Positions 8,373 to 14,698 of a stretch of 14,698 nucleotides of DNA are shown here, piece by piece; position 1 is the first letter of the stretch; each line of letters begins with the position of its first letter. Source of the stretch: Sphingomonadales bacterium UBA6171 (lineage in GTDB: Bacteria > Pseudomonadota > Alphaproteobacteria > Sphingomonadales > Sphingomonadaceae); contig DITZ01000041.1 in the NCBI GenBank assembly GCA_002422985.1, positions 1 to 14,698 of the forward strand, read 5' to 3'. Below the pieces are notes generated by a model that saw only the letters and a list, made by a program, of their open reading frames with translations, ran no database searches and was not told the origin of the DNA. Position numbers and translations under genes: made by a program.

Positions 8373-10339
8373 AGCGCTGGCTGGCCGCTTTGCTGCCGCT
8401 GTTGGCATCGCCGCTTTGCGCCGGGCCGGTGACGCGCGCGCTGCTGGTGGGGATTGATGATTATGCGCCGGAAGTGGATGCCGATCTGAAGGGTGCGGTG
8501 AATGATGTGCGGCTGGTGCATGCCAGCCTGAAGGCGGCCCATGGCCTGGCGCTGGACCCGCTGCCGGCGGGCGCGGCGTGCGAGGCAGGCGGGGAAAAAA
8601 GCGTGGCGCTGCTGAACGCCTGCGCCACGCGGGCGAATATATTGGCGCGGTTCGATGCGCTGGTGAAGGCGTCGGCGCCGGGGGATCAGCTGCTGTTCTA
8701 TTTTGCCGGCCATGGTGCGCGCAGCGGATTTTCGGCGGATGGCACGCAGAGTTCGGGGCGGCATTCGACGCTGGTGGCCGCCGACAGCCGGACCAAACGC
8801 GCCGACGGCGATCTGGTGGACGATATTCTCGACACGGTGCTGAAGGCGCGGATAGACGAGGCGGCAGCGCATGGCGTGCGCGTGCTGACCATCTTTGACA
8901 GCTGCAATTCCGGGACGGCGACGCGCAGCGCCGGCGTTCAATCCCGCTGGGTGGAACCGGCACCGGCCAGCGCGGCGGATGCGGATGCGTGGCGGCCGCG
9001 GGTGCCGCCGCCGGGCGTGTCGCGCGTGGTGCCCATTCATCTGGCCGCGGCGCTGGACGGGCAGAAGGCGCTGGAGCGTGATGGGGAAGGCGGACGGCAC
9101 GGGCAGTTCAGCCTGGCGCTGACGCAAGAGGCGGCGGCCAATCCGGCGGCGACCTATGGCGAGATCATGCATGCGGTGCGGGCGCGGGTGACGGGGCAGA
9201 CGCCGGTGGGGGAGGGGCCGCTTGCCATCACGCCCTTTCTGGGGCGCGGTGGGGGAAGTGACGCGCGACTGCTGAGCGCGGAAGTGCGGGCGGATGACCT
9301 GCTGATCTATGACGGGCTGTTGTCGGGTGTGCGGCCGGGATCGGTTTTTCGTGTGCATGGCAGTGCGGCGGATGCGCTGGCCGGGACAAAGCCGCTGGGG
9401 CTGGCGCGGGTGGTGGAGGCGACGGCGCAGGCCGCGCGGTTGCGGCCAGTGCCGCCGGGACTGGCGGCGGGTAACAGGCTGCCGCCGGGACTGGCGGCGG
9501 GCAATGCGCTGCCGCCGGGACTGGCGGCGGGCGGGGCGGTGAGCCTGGTGGAAGTGGCGCGCGGGGTGGACGAGCGGCCGGTTTCGGTGCGCTTTGAAGG
9601 GGTGCTGCCCGGCGATGCGCTTGACGGGCTTTCGGTGGTGGAAGTGCGCGATGGCCCGGCGGATTTTGTGGTGGCAAAGGGGCAGGACGGCCGGCTGGAG
9701 CTGCGCGGGGCCGATGGTGCGCGGATCGCGGATCTGAGCCGGATTGCCGCTGCCGATGATGAAGTGCGGATCGCCGAAGCGCTGCGGCGGGTGGCCAATG
9801 CGACGGCGCTCTTGACGCTGCCGCACAAGCCCGGCGGCAGCCGTTTTGGCGTGCTGGCGCTGACAGAAGACGGCTGCGCGGATTGCCGGGTGCTGCGCGG
9901 CGTGGATGATGCGCAGGGGCCGGCGGTGCGGGCGGGGGCGCGGTTTCGGCTGCTGATCGAGAATCGGGCGGGGAAGCGGCTTTATCCCTATCTGTTTGAG
10001 GTGACGCCGCAATATGGGATTAACCGGCTTTATCCGCCGGGCAGTGCCTCGGACGCGCTGGCGGCTGACGGTTTTTTTCATGTGGGGGAGGCGGTGCGGG
10101 CGGCGCGGCCGGGCGATTTCCGGCTGGTGCTGATATTGAGCGAGACGGCGCTTAACGCCGGGCCGCTGGAGCAGGGCAGCCTGCCGCGCAGCACCGGCTG
10201 CACGGAGGTGCATCCGCTGGCGAAGCTGCTGTGCGCGGCCGGGCGGGGCACAAGGGCGGCGGATGCGTTGCCGTCGGGCGATTTTGATGTGGTGACGATG
10301 CAGGTGCGGATCGAGCCGGCGATGGAGGGCGAGCGATGA
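8369..10339 (+). CDS. Second exported caspase-family protease with unusual C-terminal region
   Basis: The protein has 656 residues and starts at a GTG overlapping the previous stop (GTGA), so translation is probably coupled. The signal peptide is MKRWLAALLPLLASPLCA, with cleavage after about residue 18. The caspase-like domain spans about 22-290: ALLVGIDDYAPEVD marks the first strand, H115 sits in YFAGHGAR and C179 in DSCNSG. In SCNSG an Asn replaces the His more often seen after the Cys, but the dyad itself is intact. Residues about 300-470 are beta-rich, with a three-fold PPGLAAG repeat at about 361-388. Residues about 525-600 (FRLLIENRAGKRLYPYLFEV, LYPPGS) resemble DUF4384-type modules found behind bacterial caspases. 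Function unknown; probably works with its operon partners outside the cytoplasm. Confidence 0.85.
   Translation: MKRWLAALLPLLASPLCAGPVTRALLVGIDDYAPEVDADLKGAVNDVRLVHASLKAAHGLALDPLPAGAACEAGGEKSVALLNACATRANILARFDALVKASAPGDQLLFYFAGHGARSGFSADGTQSSGRHSTLVAADSRTKRADGDLVDDILDTVLKARIDEAAAHGVRVLTIFDSCNSGTATRSAGVQSRWVEPAPASAADADAWRPRVPPPGVSRVVPIHLAAALDGQKALERDGEGGRHGQFSLALTQEAAANPAATYGEIMHAVRARVTGQTPVGEGPLAITPFLGRGGGSDARLLSAEVRADDLLIYDGLLSGVRPGSVFRVHGSAADALAGTKPLGLARVVEATAQAARLRPVPPGLAAGNRLPPGLAAGNALPPGLAAGGAVSLVEVARGVDERPVSVRFEGVLPGDALDGLSVVEVRDGPADFVVAKGQDGRLELRGADGARIADLSRIAAADDEVRIAEALRRVANATALLTLPHKPGGSRFGVLALTEDGCADCRVLRGVDDAQGPAVRAGARFRLLIENRAGKRLYPYLFEVTPQYGINRLYPPGSASDALAADGFFHVGEAVRAARPGDFRLVLILSETALNAGPLEQGSLPRSTGCTEVHPLAKLLCAAGRGTRAADALPSGDFDVVTMQVRIEPAMEGER
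9451..9533 (+). repeat. 30-bp tandem repeat, nearly three copies, inside the second caspase gene
   Basis: The unit beginning GCCGCCGGGACTGGCGGCGG recurs at 9451, 9481 and 9511, with the first 20 bases identical in all three copies and variation confined to the unit ends. It is in frame and encodes PPGLAAGNRL / PPGLAAGNAL / PPGLAAGGAV. Near-perfect identity suggests recent slippage duplication, which would add or remove 10 residues at a time in a probable linker. Confidence 0.9.
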
Positions 10340-11418
10340 GAATCGGATTGGCGGGGATGCTGCCGGGGGTGGCGCGTTTGGGGCTGGCGGCGACGCTGTT
10401 AGGGCTGGCGGCGACGCTGCTGGGGCTGGCGGCGCCGGGGATGGCGCAGCAGCCGGTGACGACGAGCGCGGAGCCGGAGGCCGCCACAGCCATGGCGGAC
10501 GATGGCGGGCGCATCATCAAGGGGCGCGATGCGGTGCGGGGCGAACTGCCGTTTCAGGTGCAGATTTTCTGGATCGAACCACCGCCGGCGGCGGGACGGT
10601 CTGCCACAGTGCCGCACTGGCAGCGGGCGCATCGCTGCGGCGGATCATTGATTGCGCCGGACTGGGTGTTGACGGCGGCGCATTGTTTTTTCCCCACCCA
10701 TGCCAAAGTGTCGGCGGACGGGACGGTGAAACCCTATCCGGCGACGGAATTTGCGGTGCGGCTGGGGACGGTTTCGATCGAGGGCGGCGGCGCGGGCGAA
10801 ATGGTGGTGCCGGTGCGGGCGGACGGGCTGTTCCTGCATCCGGGCTATGTGGCCTGCCCCGGATGCCCGACCGTGGGGGGCGCTGTGCCGCAGGGCGCGC
10901 GGGCAATGGAACTGACGCATGACATCGCGCTGGTGCGGCTGGCGCGGCCGGTGACGGACAAGGTGATCGCGCTGTATGACCCCGGCAAGGATGGCGCGGT
11001 GGCTTATGGGCGGGCGGTTATCGCCGCTGGCTGGGGGCTGGCCAGCAATGAGGAAGTATATGAGCGGGAGGATCTGGGCTTTGTGCGGGCGCAGGCGGGG
11101 AATTCGGCCATTCGCGCCCGGGCGGAGCCGCTGTTGCAGGTGGTGGAGCTGGATGTGCGGCCGTGCACCGGCGAGGGGCAGTTGCCGACGCATCTGTGCG
11201 CGGGCGGGCGGCAGGGCGGCGATATCTGCAAGGGCGACAGTGGCGGGCCGCTGGTGCTGATGCGGCCGCGCGGGCCGGTGCTGCTGGGCATTTCGAGTCG
11301 CCGGCCCACGGGCGAGCGGGTGTGCGGCGGCGGCGAGAAATGGATTGCCATCGAAACGCGCTTCAGCCGCATCGATGGTGAACATGCGCGCTGGGTGGCA
11401 GACGTGATGGGGCGATAG
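10336..11418 (+). CDS. Exported trypsin-like serine protease (S1 family)
   Basis: This 360-residue protein starts at an ATG overlapping the previous stop (ATGA), so it is the third coupled gene of the operon. A long hydrophobic signal sequence (about 1-37, cut after GMA) is followed by a short acidic pro-segment. R59-IIKG at 59-63 matches the zymogen activation site (RIVGG) of chymotrypsin-fold enzymes. The catalytic triad is complete: H116 (TAAHC), D196 (DIALV) and S302 (GDSGGP). D296, six residues before the serine, matches trypsin Asp189 and predicts cleavage after Arg or Lys. Cysteines near the His (CGGS...AHC) and Ser fit the family disulfides, consistent with export. The natural target is unknown; activating the neighbouring caspases, or being activated by them, is speculation from context. 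Confidence 0.9.
   Translation: MRIGLAGMLPGVARLGLAATLLGLAATLLGLAAPGMAQQPVTTSAEPEAATAMADDGGRIIKGRDAVRGELPFQVQIFWIEPPPAAGRSATVPHWQRAHRCGGSLIAPDWVLTAAHCFFPTHAKVSADGTVKPYPATEFAVRLGTVSIEGGGAGEMVVPVRADGLFLHPGYVACPGCPTVGGAVPQGARAMELTHDIALVRLARPVTDKVIALYDPGKDGAVAYGRAVIAAGWGLASNEEVYEREDLGFVRAQAGNSAIRARAEPLLQVVELDVRPCTGEGQLPTHLCAGGRQGGDICKGDSGGPLVLMRPRGPVLLGISSRRPTGERVCGGGEKWIAIETRFSRIDGEHARWVADVMGR
10381..10437 (+). repeat. 21-bp tandem repeat in the protease signal sequence
   Basis: GGGCTGGCGGCGACGCTG begins at 10381 and 10402, and its first 13 bases recur at 10423. Translation gives GLAATLL / GLAATLL / GLAAP, which lengthens the hydrophobic core of the signal peptide in 7-residue steps. Likely replication slippage. 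Confidence 0.85.
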
Positions 11419-11449
11419 GGCGAAAGGCGATCCTGGCGGCGGGCAGAGA

Positions 11450-11481
11450 GAAACCCGCCGGTGTTGCCGCCGGCGGGTTTC
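11450..11481. terminator. Strong convergent hairpin terminator
   Basis: GAAACCCGCCGG at 11450-11461 pairs perfectly with CCGGCGGGTTTC at 11470-11481 across an 8-base loop, giving a 12-bp stem. It lies between the end of the serine-protease gene (11418, plus strand) and the end of the lipoprotein gene (11507, minus strand), so it can serve both directions. The U-tracts are short, but placement and stem strength make termination the best reading. Confidence 0.8.
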
Positions 11482-11506
11482 GGTTCAGCCGGAAAAGGCC
11501 GGCCTG

Positions 11507-11764
11507 TTACTGGGCGGCGGCCTTGTCGTTGCCGGCCATCGCTCCACCCGGATCGGCGGGGGCTGCGGTGGCGTCGGCAGCGGGATCGATCGGTGCTGCG
11601 GCGTCTGCCGGCGGTGCGGCCGGATCAATCGGTGCGGCTTCGACGGCTGGTGCGGTTTCGACCGCCGGCACTTCGGCCGGGGCGGCTTCTTCGGTTTTCG
11701 GCTTGTCGCAGGCGGCCAGCGCCAGCAACGAAATGGTGGAGAGAGTCGCGATCAATTTGGTCAT
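11507..11764 (-). CDS. Small Ala/Pro-rich lipoprotein
   Basis: An 85-residue protein on the minus strand. The N-terminus MTKLIATLSTISLLALAAC ends in a lipobox (LAAC, Cys19), so it should be lipid-modified and membrane-anchored. The rest is low complexity: Ala, Pro, Glu and Asp with repeats such as APIDPAAP and APIDPAAD, suggesting an extended disordered tail spanning the periplasm. No enzymatic motif is visible. A very good ribosome site (AGGAGG on the minus strand, at 11772-11777) lies 7 bases before the ATG at 11764, supporting expression. It is 61 bases downstream of the TIR gene on the same strand and could be co-transcribed, though its strong own ribosome site allows independence. Function unknown. 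Confidence 0.8.
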   Translation of the reverse strand: MTKLIATLSTISLLALAACDKPKTEEAAPAEVPAVETAPAVEAAPIDPAAPPADAAAPIDPAADATAAPADPGGAMAGNDKAAAQ

Positions 11765-11825
11765 GTAAAGGCCTCCTGTTGGTCGGAGAGGGGAGTGTTA
11801 CGGAATTTGCGGATTTTCGCAACAG

Positions 11826-13739
11826 TCATACAAATTTCAGGCGCGTGAGCAGCGCCCGGAAGCGTTGATCATTGCGCAGCGGATCGAGAAAGGGGTCGTT
11901 TCGGAGCAGCGGCAGGCCGGCGTCGCGCAGGGTTGCGGCGCGTTCCAGCATGGCGATCGAATCGTCGGTGCGGCCCCATTGGGCGAGCACCTGCGCCTGC
12001 TGATAGGCGACCGCGTCGCCGGAGGTGCGCAGCGCGGCGAAGGCTTCCCCGGCCGCCGCGCGATTGCCGGCAAGGTGGTACGCGATGGCGAGGCCGGTGA
12101 GGCGGCTGAAATCCTGCGGCTCGGTCCGGTAGGCGGCCAGTGCGGCGGGGAGGTCCTTCAACTGGATGAGATTGTCGCCGATGGTGGCGCTGGCGGCGCT
12201 GAGCGCCGGGTTCAGCGCCAGGCCCTTGCGCATTTCGGCGATGGATTGCTGATGCTGCCGCGCGGCGAGCAGGCCGAGCGCATGGGCGCGGAAGGCGCGC
12301 GGGTTGTACGGGTCGCGCCTGGTGGCTTCGGCCAGCGCGGAAATGCCGGTTTCCATGGAGCCGGCGCGGGCGTGGAACAGGCCATAGCGGATGAGGATGT
12401 CGGCATCTGTTGGCGCCAGTTCATGCGCGCGTTCGAACGAGAGGCGGGCGGCGGGGAAGTTCAGCTCGCCATACATCTGGACATAGCCGAGCGTTGATTG
12501 CGCCTCTGCCAGCGAGGGATCGAGATCGACGGCGCGGCGGGCGGCGGCGAGTGCTGCGTTGTGGCGGCTTTGCTGTTCGGCGAGCGTCTGGCTGGCGTTG
12601 GCCAGCGCTTGCAGGCTGCGGGCGCGGGCGGCATGGGCACCGGCGAACAGCGGATCGAGCGCGATGGCGCGGTCGAACTGGGCGAGGGCTTCCGCGTCTG
12701 TTGCGGCGCTGGTGGCGAGATCGAGCAGCTTGCGGCCGCGCAGATAGGCTTCGAAGGCCGGCGCGCTTTGGGTGGGCCGGCGCGCGGTGGCGGCGGCGGA
12801 TTCGGGGCCGAGCGTGCCGACGAGCGCGGTGGCGACGGCGGTGGCGATGCTCTGCTGCATGTCCAGCAGATCGTCCATCGTGCGGTCATAATTTTCGGAC
12901 CAGGTTTCAAGGCCGGTGCCGGCGTTGGCGAGCGCGGCCGAGACCCGCACATCCTGGCCGGCGACGCGGACGGAGCCGTCCAATATCCAATCCACGCCGA
13001 GCCTGCGGGCGATTTCGGAAAGCGCGAGATCGGAGCCGGCGAAGCTGTTGGAGGAGGTGCGGGCGGCGACCTGGATGACGCCGGAGCGGGCGAGCGCGCT
13101 GCGCAGTTCCTCTGCGAGGCCGACGGCGAGGAAATCGGCGGAATCGTCGGTGGAGAGCGCGTCGAAGGGGAGGACGGCGAGCGTTACCGGGTCGCTTTCG
13201 GGCGCGGTGCCGACGTTGAGGGCGGACCGCAGGCGCGGGGCGATGACCCAGGTGCCGCCGGCGAGCGCGAGAAGGCCGCCGCCGGCCAGCAGCAGCCGGC
13301 GGTTGAGACCAGGGGCGGGCGGGGCGGCATGGGCCTGGTGCGGGGAGCCGGCCAGCGCGCGGACCTTTGCCAGCAGCGCCTGGAAGGCGGGGGCGGCGGC
13401 ATTGCCCTGCCAGCCGACGAGCGACAGCGCCTGCACCGAGCCGAAGCCGAGCGGCATTTCGACCGGCTCCATCAGGACGGGGAGGTAGGTGCCGTGGCGG
13501 GCGGCGCGGGCGGCTTCATCCTGCACGAAGCCGCCGGCGGGGCCGACGGACATGCGGCTCCACAGCACGATGACGCAGCTGGCCTTGTCCAGCCGCTCCC
13601 CCAGCTCGTGCCGCCAGGCTTCGCCGACGCCCAGATTCTGATCCCACCAGACCGTGATGCCGGACGTCTCCAGGGCGCGGACCAGCCGTTTGGCCCGCAG
13701 ACGGTCCTCTGATTTATAGGAAAGAAATACGTCTCCCAA
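11826..13739 (-). CDS. TIR-domain, membrane-anchored TolB-like/TPR protein
   Basis: A 637-residue protein. Residues 1-130 form a TIR domain: VFLSYKSEDR at 4-13, WWDQNLGVGEAW at 31-42, and a helix with E75 where NAD-cleaving TIR domains keep their catalytic Glu. A hydrophobic segment at about 149-167 follows two arginines. About 184-310 is a TolB/FlgO-like domain (TLAVLPFDALSTDDSADFLAVGLAEEL; LGVDWILDGSVR). About 328-610 holds about six TPR repeats. The layout mimics CadC-like receptors, with TIR in place of the DNA-binding domain. The start is TTG at 13739, supported by AGGGGG (minus strand, at 13745-13750) 5 bases upstream and by the TIR first strand beginning at once. Whether the TIR cleaves NAD or only signals by protein contact is not decidable here. 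Confidence 0.87.
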   Translation of the reverse strand: MGDVFLSYKSEDRLRAKRLVRALETSGITVWWDQNLGVGEAWRHELGERLDKASCVIVLWSRMSVGPAGGFVQDEAARAARHGTYLPVLMEPVEMPLGFGSVQALSLVGWQGNAAAPAFQALLAKVRALAGSPHQAHAAPPAPGLNRRLLLAGGGLLALAGGTWVIAPRLRSALNVGTAPESDPVTLAVLPFDALSTDDSADFLAVGLAEELRSALARSGVIQVAARTSSNSFAGSDLALSEIARRLGVDWILDGSVRVAGQDVRVSAALANAGTGLETWSENYDRTMDDLLDMQQSIATAVATALVGTLGPESAAATARRPTQSAPAFEAYLRGRKLLDLATSAATDAEALAQFDRAIALDPLFAGAHAARARSLQALANASQTLAEQQSRHNAALAAARRAVDLDPSLAEAQSTLGYVQMYGELNFPAARLSFERAHELAPTDADILIRYGLFHARAGSMETGISALAEATRRDPYNPRAFRAHALGLLAARQHQQSIAEMRKGLALNPALSAASATIGDNLIQLKDLPAALAAYRTEPQDFSRLTGLAIAYHLAGNRAAAGEAFAALRTSGDAVAYQQAQVLAQWGRTDDSIAMLERAATLRDAGLPLLRNDPFLDPLRNDQRFRALLTRLKFV

Positions 13740-13870
13740 CCACGCCCCCTTATGGTGTCCGAGCGCACCTGGCCGGGAGAAGTCCTAAGACCGGTGCGGC
13801 GGGCTGGCAATGGGGCGATGCGCAGAAGCGAAGCGGGCCGGCGTCATGGAAATTTCATCGGCGCGCACGC

Positions 13871-13899
13871 CTTGACCCTGATGGCCGGCGACCCTATCT
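13871..13899 (+). promoter_or_regulatory. groESL promoter (overlapping housekeeping/heat-shock type)
   Basis: TTGACC at 13872-13877 and CTATCT at 13894-13899 are spaced 16 bases apart, acceptable for the main sigma factor. The same sequence reads CTTGACC, 14 bases, CCCTATCT, resembling an RpoH (sigma-32) promoter. It ends 9 bases before the CIRCE operator, so a repressor there would sit over the transcription start. The rest of the 262-base gap between the divergent TIR and groES genes shows no gene. Confidence 0.65.
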
Positions 13900-13908
13900 G
13901 CCATTGCG

Positions 13909-13935
13909 TTAGCACTCGGCATCACTGAGTGCTAA
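13909..13935 (+). promoter_or_regulatory. CIRCE operator (HrcA-binding inverted repeat)
   Basis: TTAGCACTC at 13909-13917 and GAGTGCTAA at 13927-13935 form a perfect 9-bp inverted repeat with a 9-base spacer, which is exactly the CIRCE consensus. HrcA is known to bind this element and repress chaperonin genes until heat stress. It lies 66 bases before the groES start and just downstream of the promoter. Confidence 0.97.
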
Positions 13936-14001
13936 TTTCCGGCAGCCGCCTTTGGGTGGTTGGCCGGCCAATCAACTCAGAAGCGACAAGAGGGACCACT
14001 A

Positions 14002-14289
14002 ATGACCTTCACTCCGCTGCACGATCGCGTGCTGGTTCGCCGCGTTGAGGCCGAAGAAAAGACGGCTGGCGGCATCATCATTCCGGATTCCGCCAAGGAA
14101 AAGCCGCAAGAGGGCCTGGTGATTGCCGTGGGCAAGGGCACCAAGGACGAAGATGGCGACCGTATCGAAATGGACGTCAGGGTTGGCGATAAAATCCTGT
14201 TCGGCAAATGGTCCGGCACCGAGGTCAAGCTTGATGGCGAAGACCTTATCATCATGAAGGAAAGCGATATTCTGGGCGTTCTCGCCTGA
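14002..14289 (+). CDS. groES: Co-chaperonin GroES
   Basis: The 10-kDa lid of the GroEL chaperonin, 95 residues, the normal length. It begins MTFTPLHDRVLVRRVEAEEK, and the mobile loop that contacts GroEL follows (KTAGGIIIPDSAKEKPQEG, about 20-38). Later segments (VGDKILFGKWSGTEVKLDGE and ILGVLA) are standard. The ATG at 14002 has AGAGGG at 13989-13994 as ribosome site. An in-frame ATG 42 bases upstream adds residues absent from the family and is not used here. The gene is controlled by the CIRCE operator upstream and is followed by groEL after 69 bases. Confidence 0.97.
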   Translation: MTFTPLHDRVLVRRVEAEEKTAGGIIIPDSAKEKPQEGLVIAVGKGTKDEDGDRIEMDVRVGDKILFGKWSGTEVKLDGEDLIIMKESDILGVLA

Positions 14290-14316
14290 TTTTCGCGCTT
14301 TTCTTGCAGCTACTGG

Positions 14317-14335
14317 ATCCCCGTTTTTCGGGGAT
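14317..14335 (+). repeat. Hairpin between groES and groEL
   Basis: ATCCCCG at 14317-14323 and CGGGGAT at 14329-14335 form a 7-bp perfect stem with a TTTTT loop. The surrounding TGGATCCCCG...CGGGGATGACG looks like the dispersed intergenic palindrome common in alphaproteobacteria. No U-tract follows, so read-through into groEL is expected. It may stabilise or process the mRNA. Confidence 0.7.
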
Positions 14336-14358
14336 GACGAAATGGAAGGGATTGCAAC

Positions 14359-14698
14359 ATGGCAGCCAAGGAAGTGAAATTCGGGCGTGAAGCCCGCGAG
14401 CGCATCCTGCAGGGTGTGGACATCCTCGCCGACGCGGTGAAGGTGACGCTGGGGCCGAAGGGCCGCAACGTGGTTATCGAAAAGAGCTTCGGCGCGCCGC
14501 GCATCACCAAGGACGGGGTGACGGTCGCCAAGGAAATCGAACTGAAGGACAAGTACCAGAATATTGGTGCGCAAATGGTCCGTGAAGTCGCTTCCAAGAC
14601 CAACGACGTCGCCGGCGACGGCACCACGACCGCCACGGTTCTGGCGCAGGCCATCGTGCGCGAAGGCCTGAAGTCGGTTGCGGCCGGCATGAACCCGA
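14359..14698 (+). CDS. groEL: Chaperonin GroEL, N-terminal part (cut by window end)
   Basis: The ATP-driven folding chamber that works with GroES. The first 113 residues (of about 545) are present and typical: MAAKEVKFGREARERILQGV, KVTLGPKGRNVV with the nucleotide-binding TLGPKG, DGVTVAKEIEL, and AGDGTTTATVLAQ, the conserved ATP-site DGTTT. GGAAGGG at 14344-14350 is the ribosome site, 8 bases before the ATG. The gene follows groES after a 69-base gap that contains a hairpin, and continues beyond the window. Confidence 0.97.
   Translation, partial: MAAKEVKFGREARERILQGVDILADAVKVTLGPKGRNVVIEKSFGAPRITKDGVTVAKEIELKDKYQNIGAQMVREVASKTNDVAGDGTTTATVLAQAIVREGLKSVAAGMNP

Noticed and set aside
9451..9533. 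Tandem repeats considered as a CRISPR array
   Set aside because: The units are directly adjacent without spacers and lie in frame inside a gene.
8339..10213. Minus-strand open frame of 624 codons opposite the second caspase gene
   Set aside because: It has the same Arg/His/Pro-rich shadow composition, and the plus strand encodes a clear caspase-like protein.
11765..11825. Terminator between the TIR gene and the lipoprotein gene on the minus strand
   Set aside because: Only a 5-bp stem (TTGCG/CGCAA) is visible, too weak to claim, so co-transcription remains possible.
12498..13712. Plus-strand open frame of 404 codons opposite the TIR-TPR gene
   Set aside because: It is Gly/Ala/Arg-rich shadow sequence. 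The minus strand has a recognisable TIR, TolB-like and TPR series.

Overview
The window joins two kinds of DNA. Bases 1 to about 2,520 have moderate GC, with mixed codon use including ATA, AAA and ATT. They carry the tail of pstS, then pstC, pstA and most of pstB, in compact forms reminiscent of Desulfobacterota (deltaproteobacteria) or other non-alphaproteobacterial groups. From about 2,560 to the end the DNA is GC-rich, with heavy use of GCG, GGC and CTG. It looks like an alphaproteobacterium, most likely Sphingomonadales (inferred from protein style, not proven). The change falls inside the pstB reading frame, at its most conserved stretch. It is therefore either a recombination product or, quite plausibly, a metagenome assembly chimera.

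Layout: (1) 1-4145, a phosphate block: pstS (partial), pstC, pstA, pstB, phoU, phoB. This is a high-affinity phosphate transporter with its negative regulator and response regulator; no phoR is present. (2) 4227-5123, a lone short-chain dehydrogenase resembling the (3R)-hydroxyacyl-CoA dehydrogenase part of multifunctional enzyme 2. (3) 5265-11418, three tightly overlapping genes for exported proteases: a WD40-like/caspase fusion, a second caspase-like protein, and a trypsin-like serine protease. (4) A strong convergent hairpin terminator, then on the minus strand a small Ala/Pro-rich lipoprotein and, upstream of it, a TIR-membrane-TolB-like-TPR protein. (5) 13860-14698, the groES-groEL heat-shock operon with a perfect CIRCE operator; groEL is cut off by the window end.

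The most interesting unit is the translationally coupled caspase/caspase/trypsin operon, which lies convergent to a TIR-domain receptor-like gene. All three proteases carry N-terminal signal peptides and apparently intact catalytic residues, which suggests a protease set in the periplasm or outside the cell. The trypsin keeps the Asp of Arg/Lys-specific enzymes and a zymogen-like activation site. An activation cascade is possible but is inference. No tRNA, rRNA, CRISPR array, transposase or integrase was seen.
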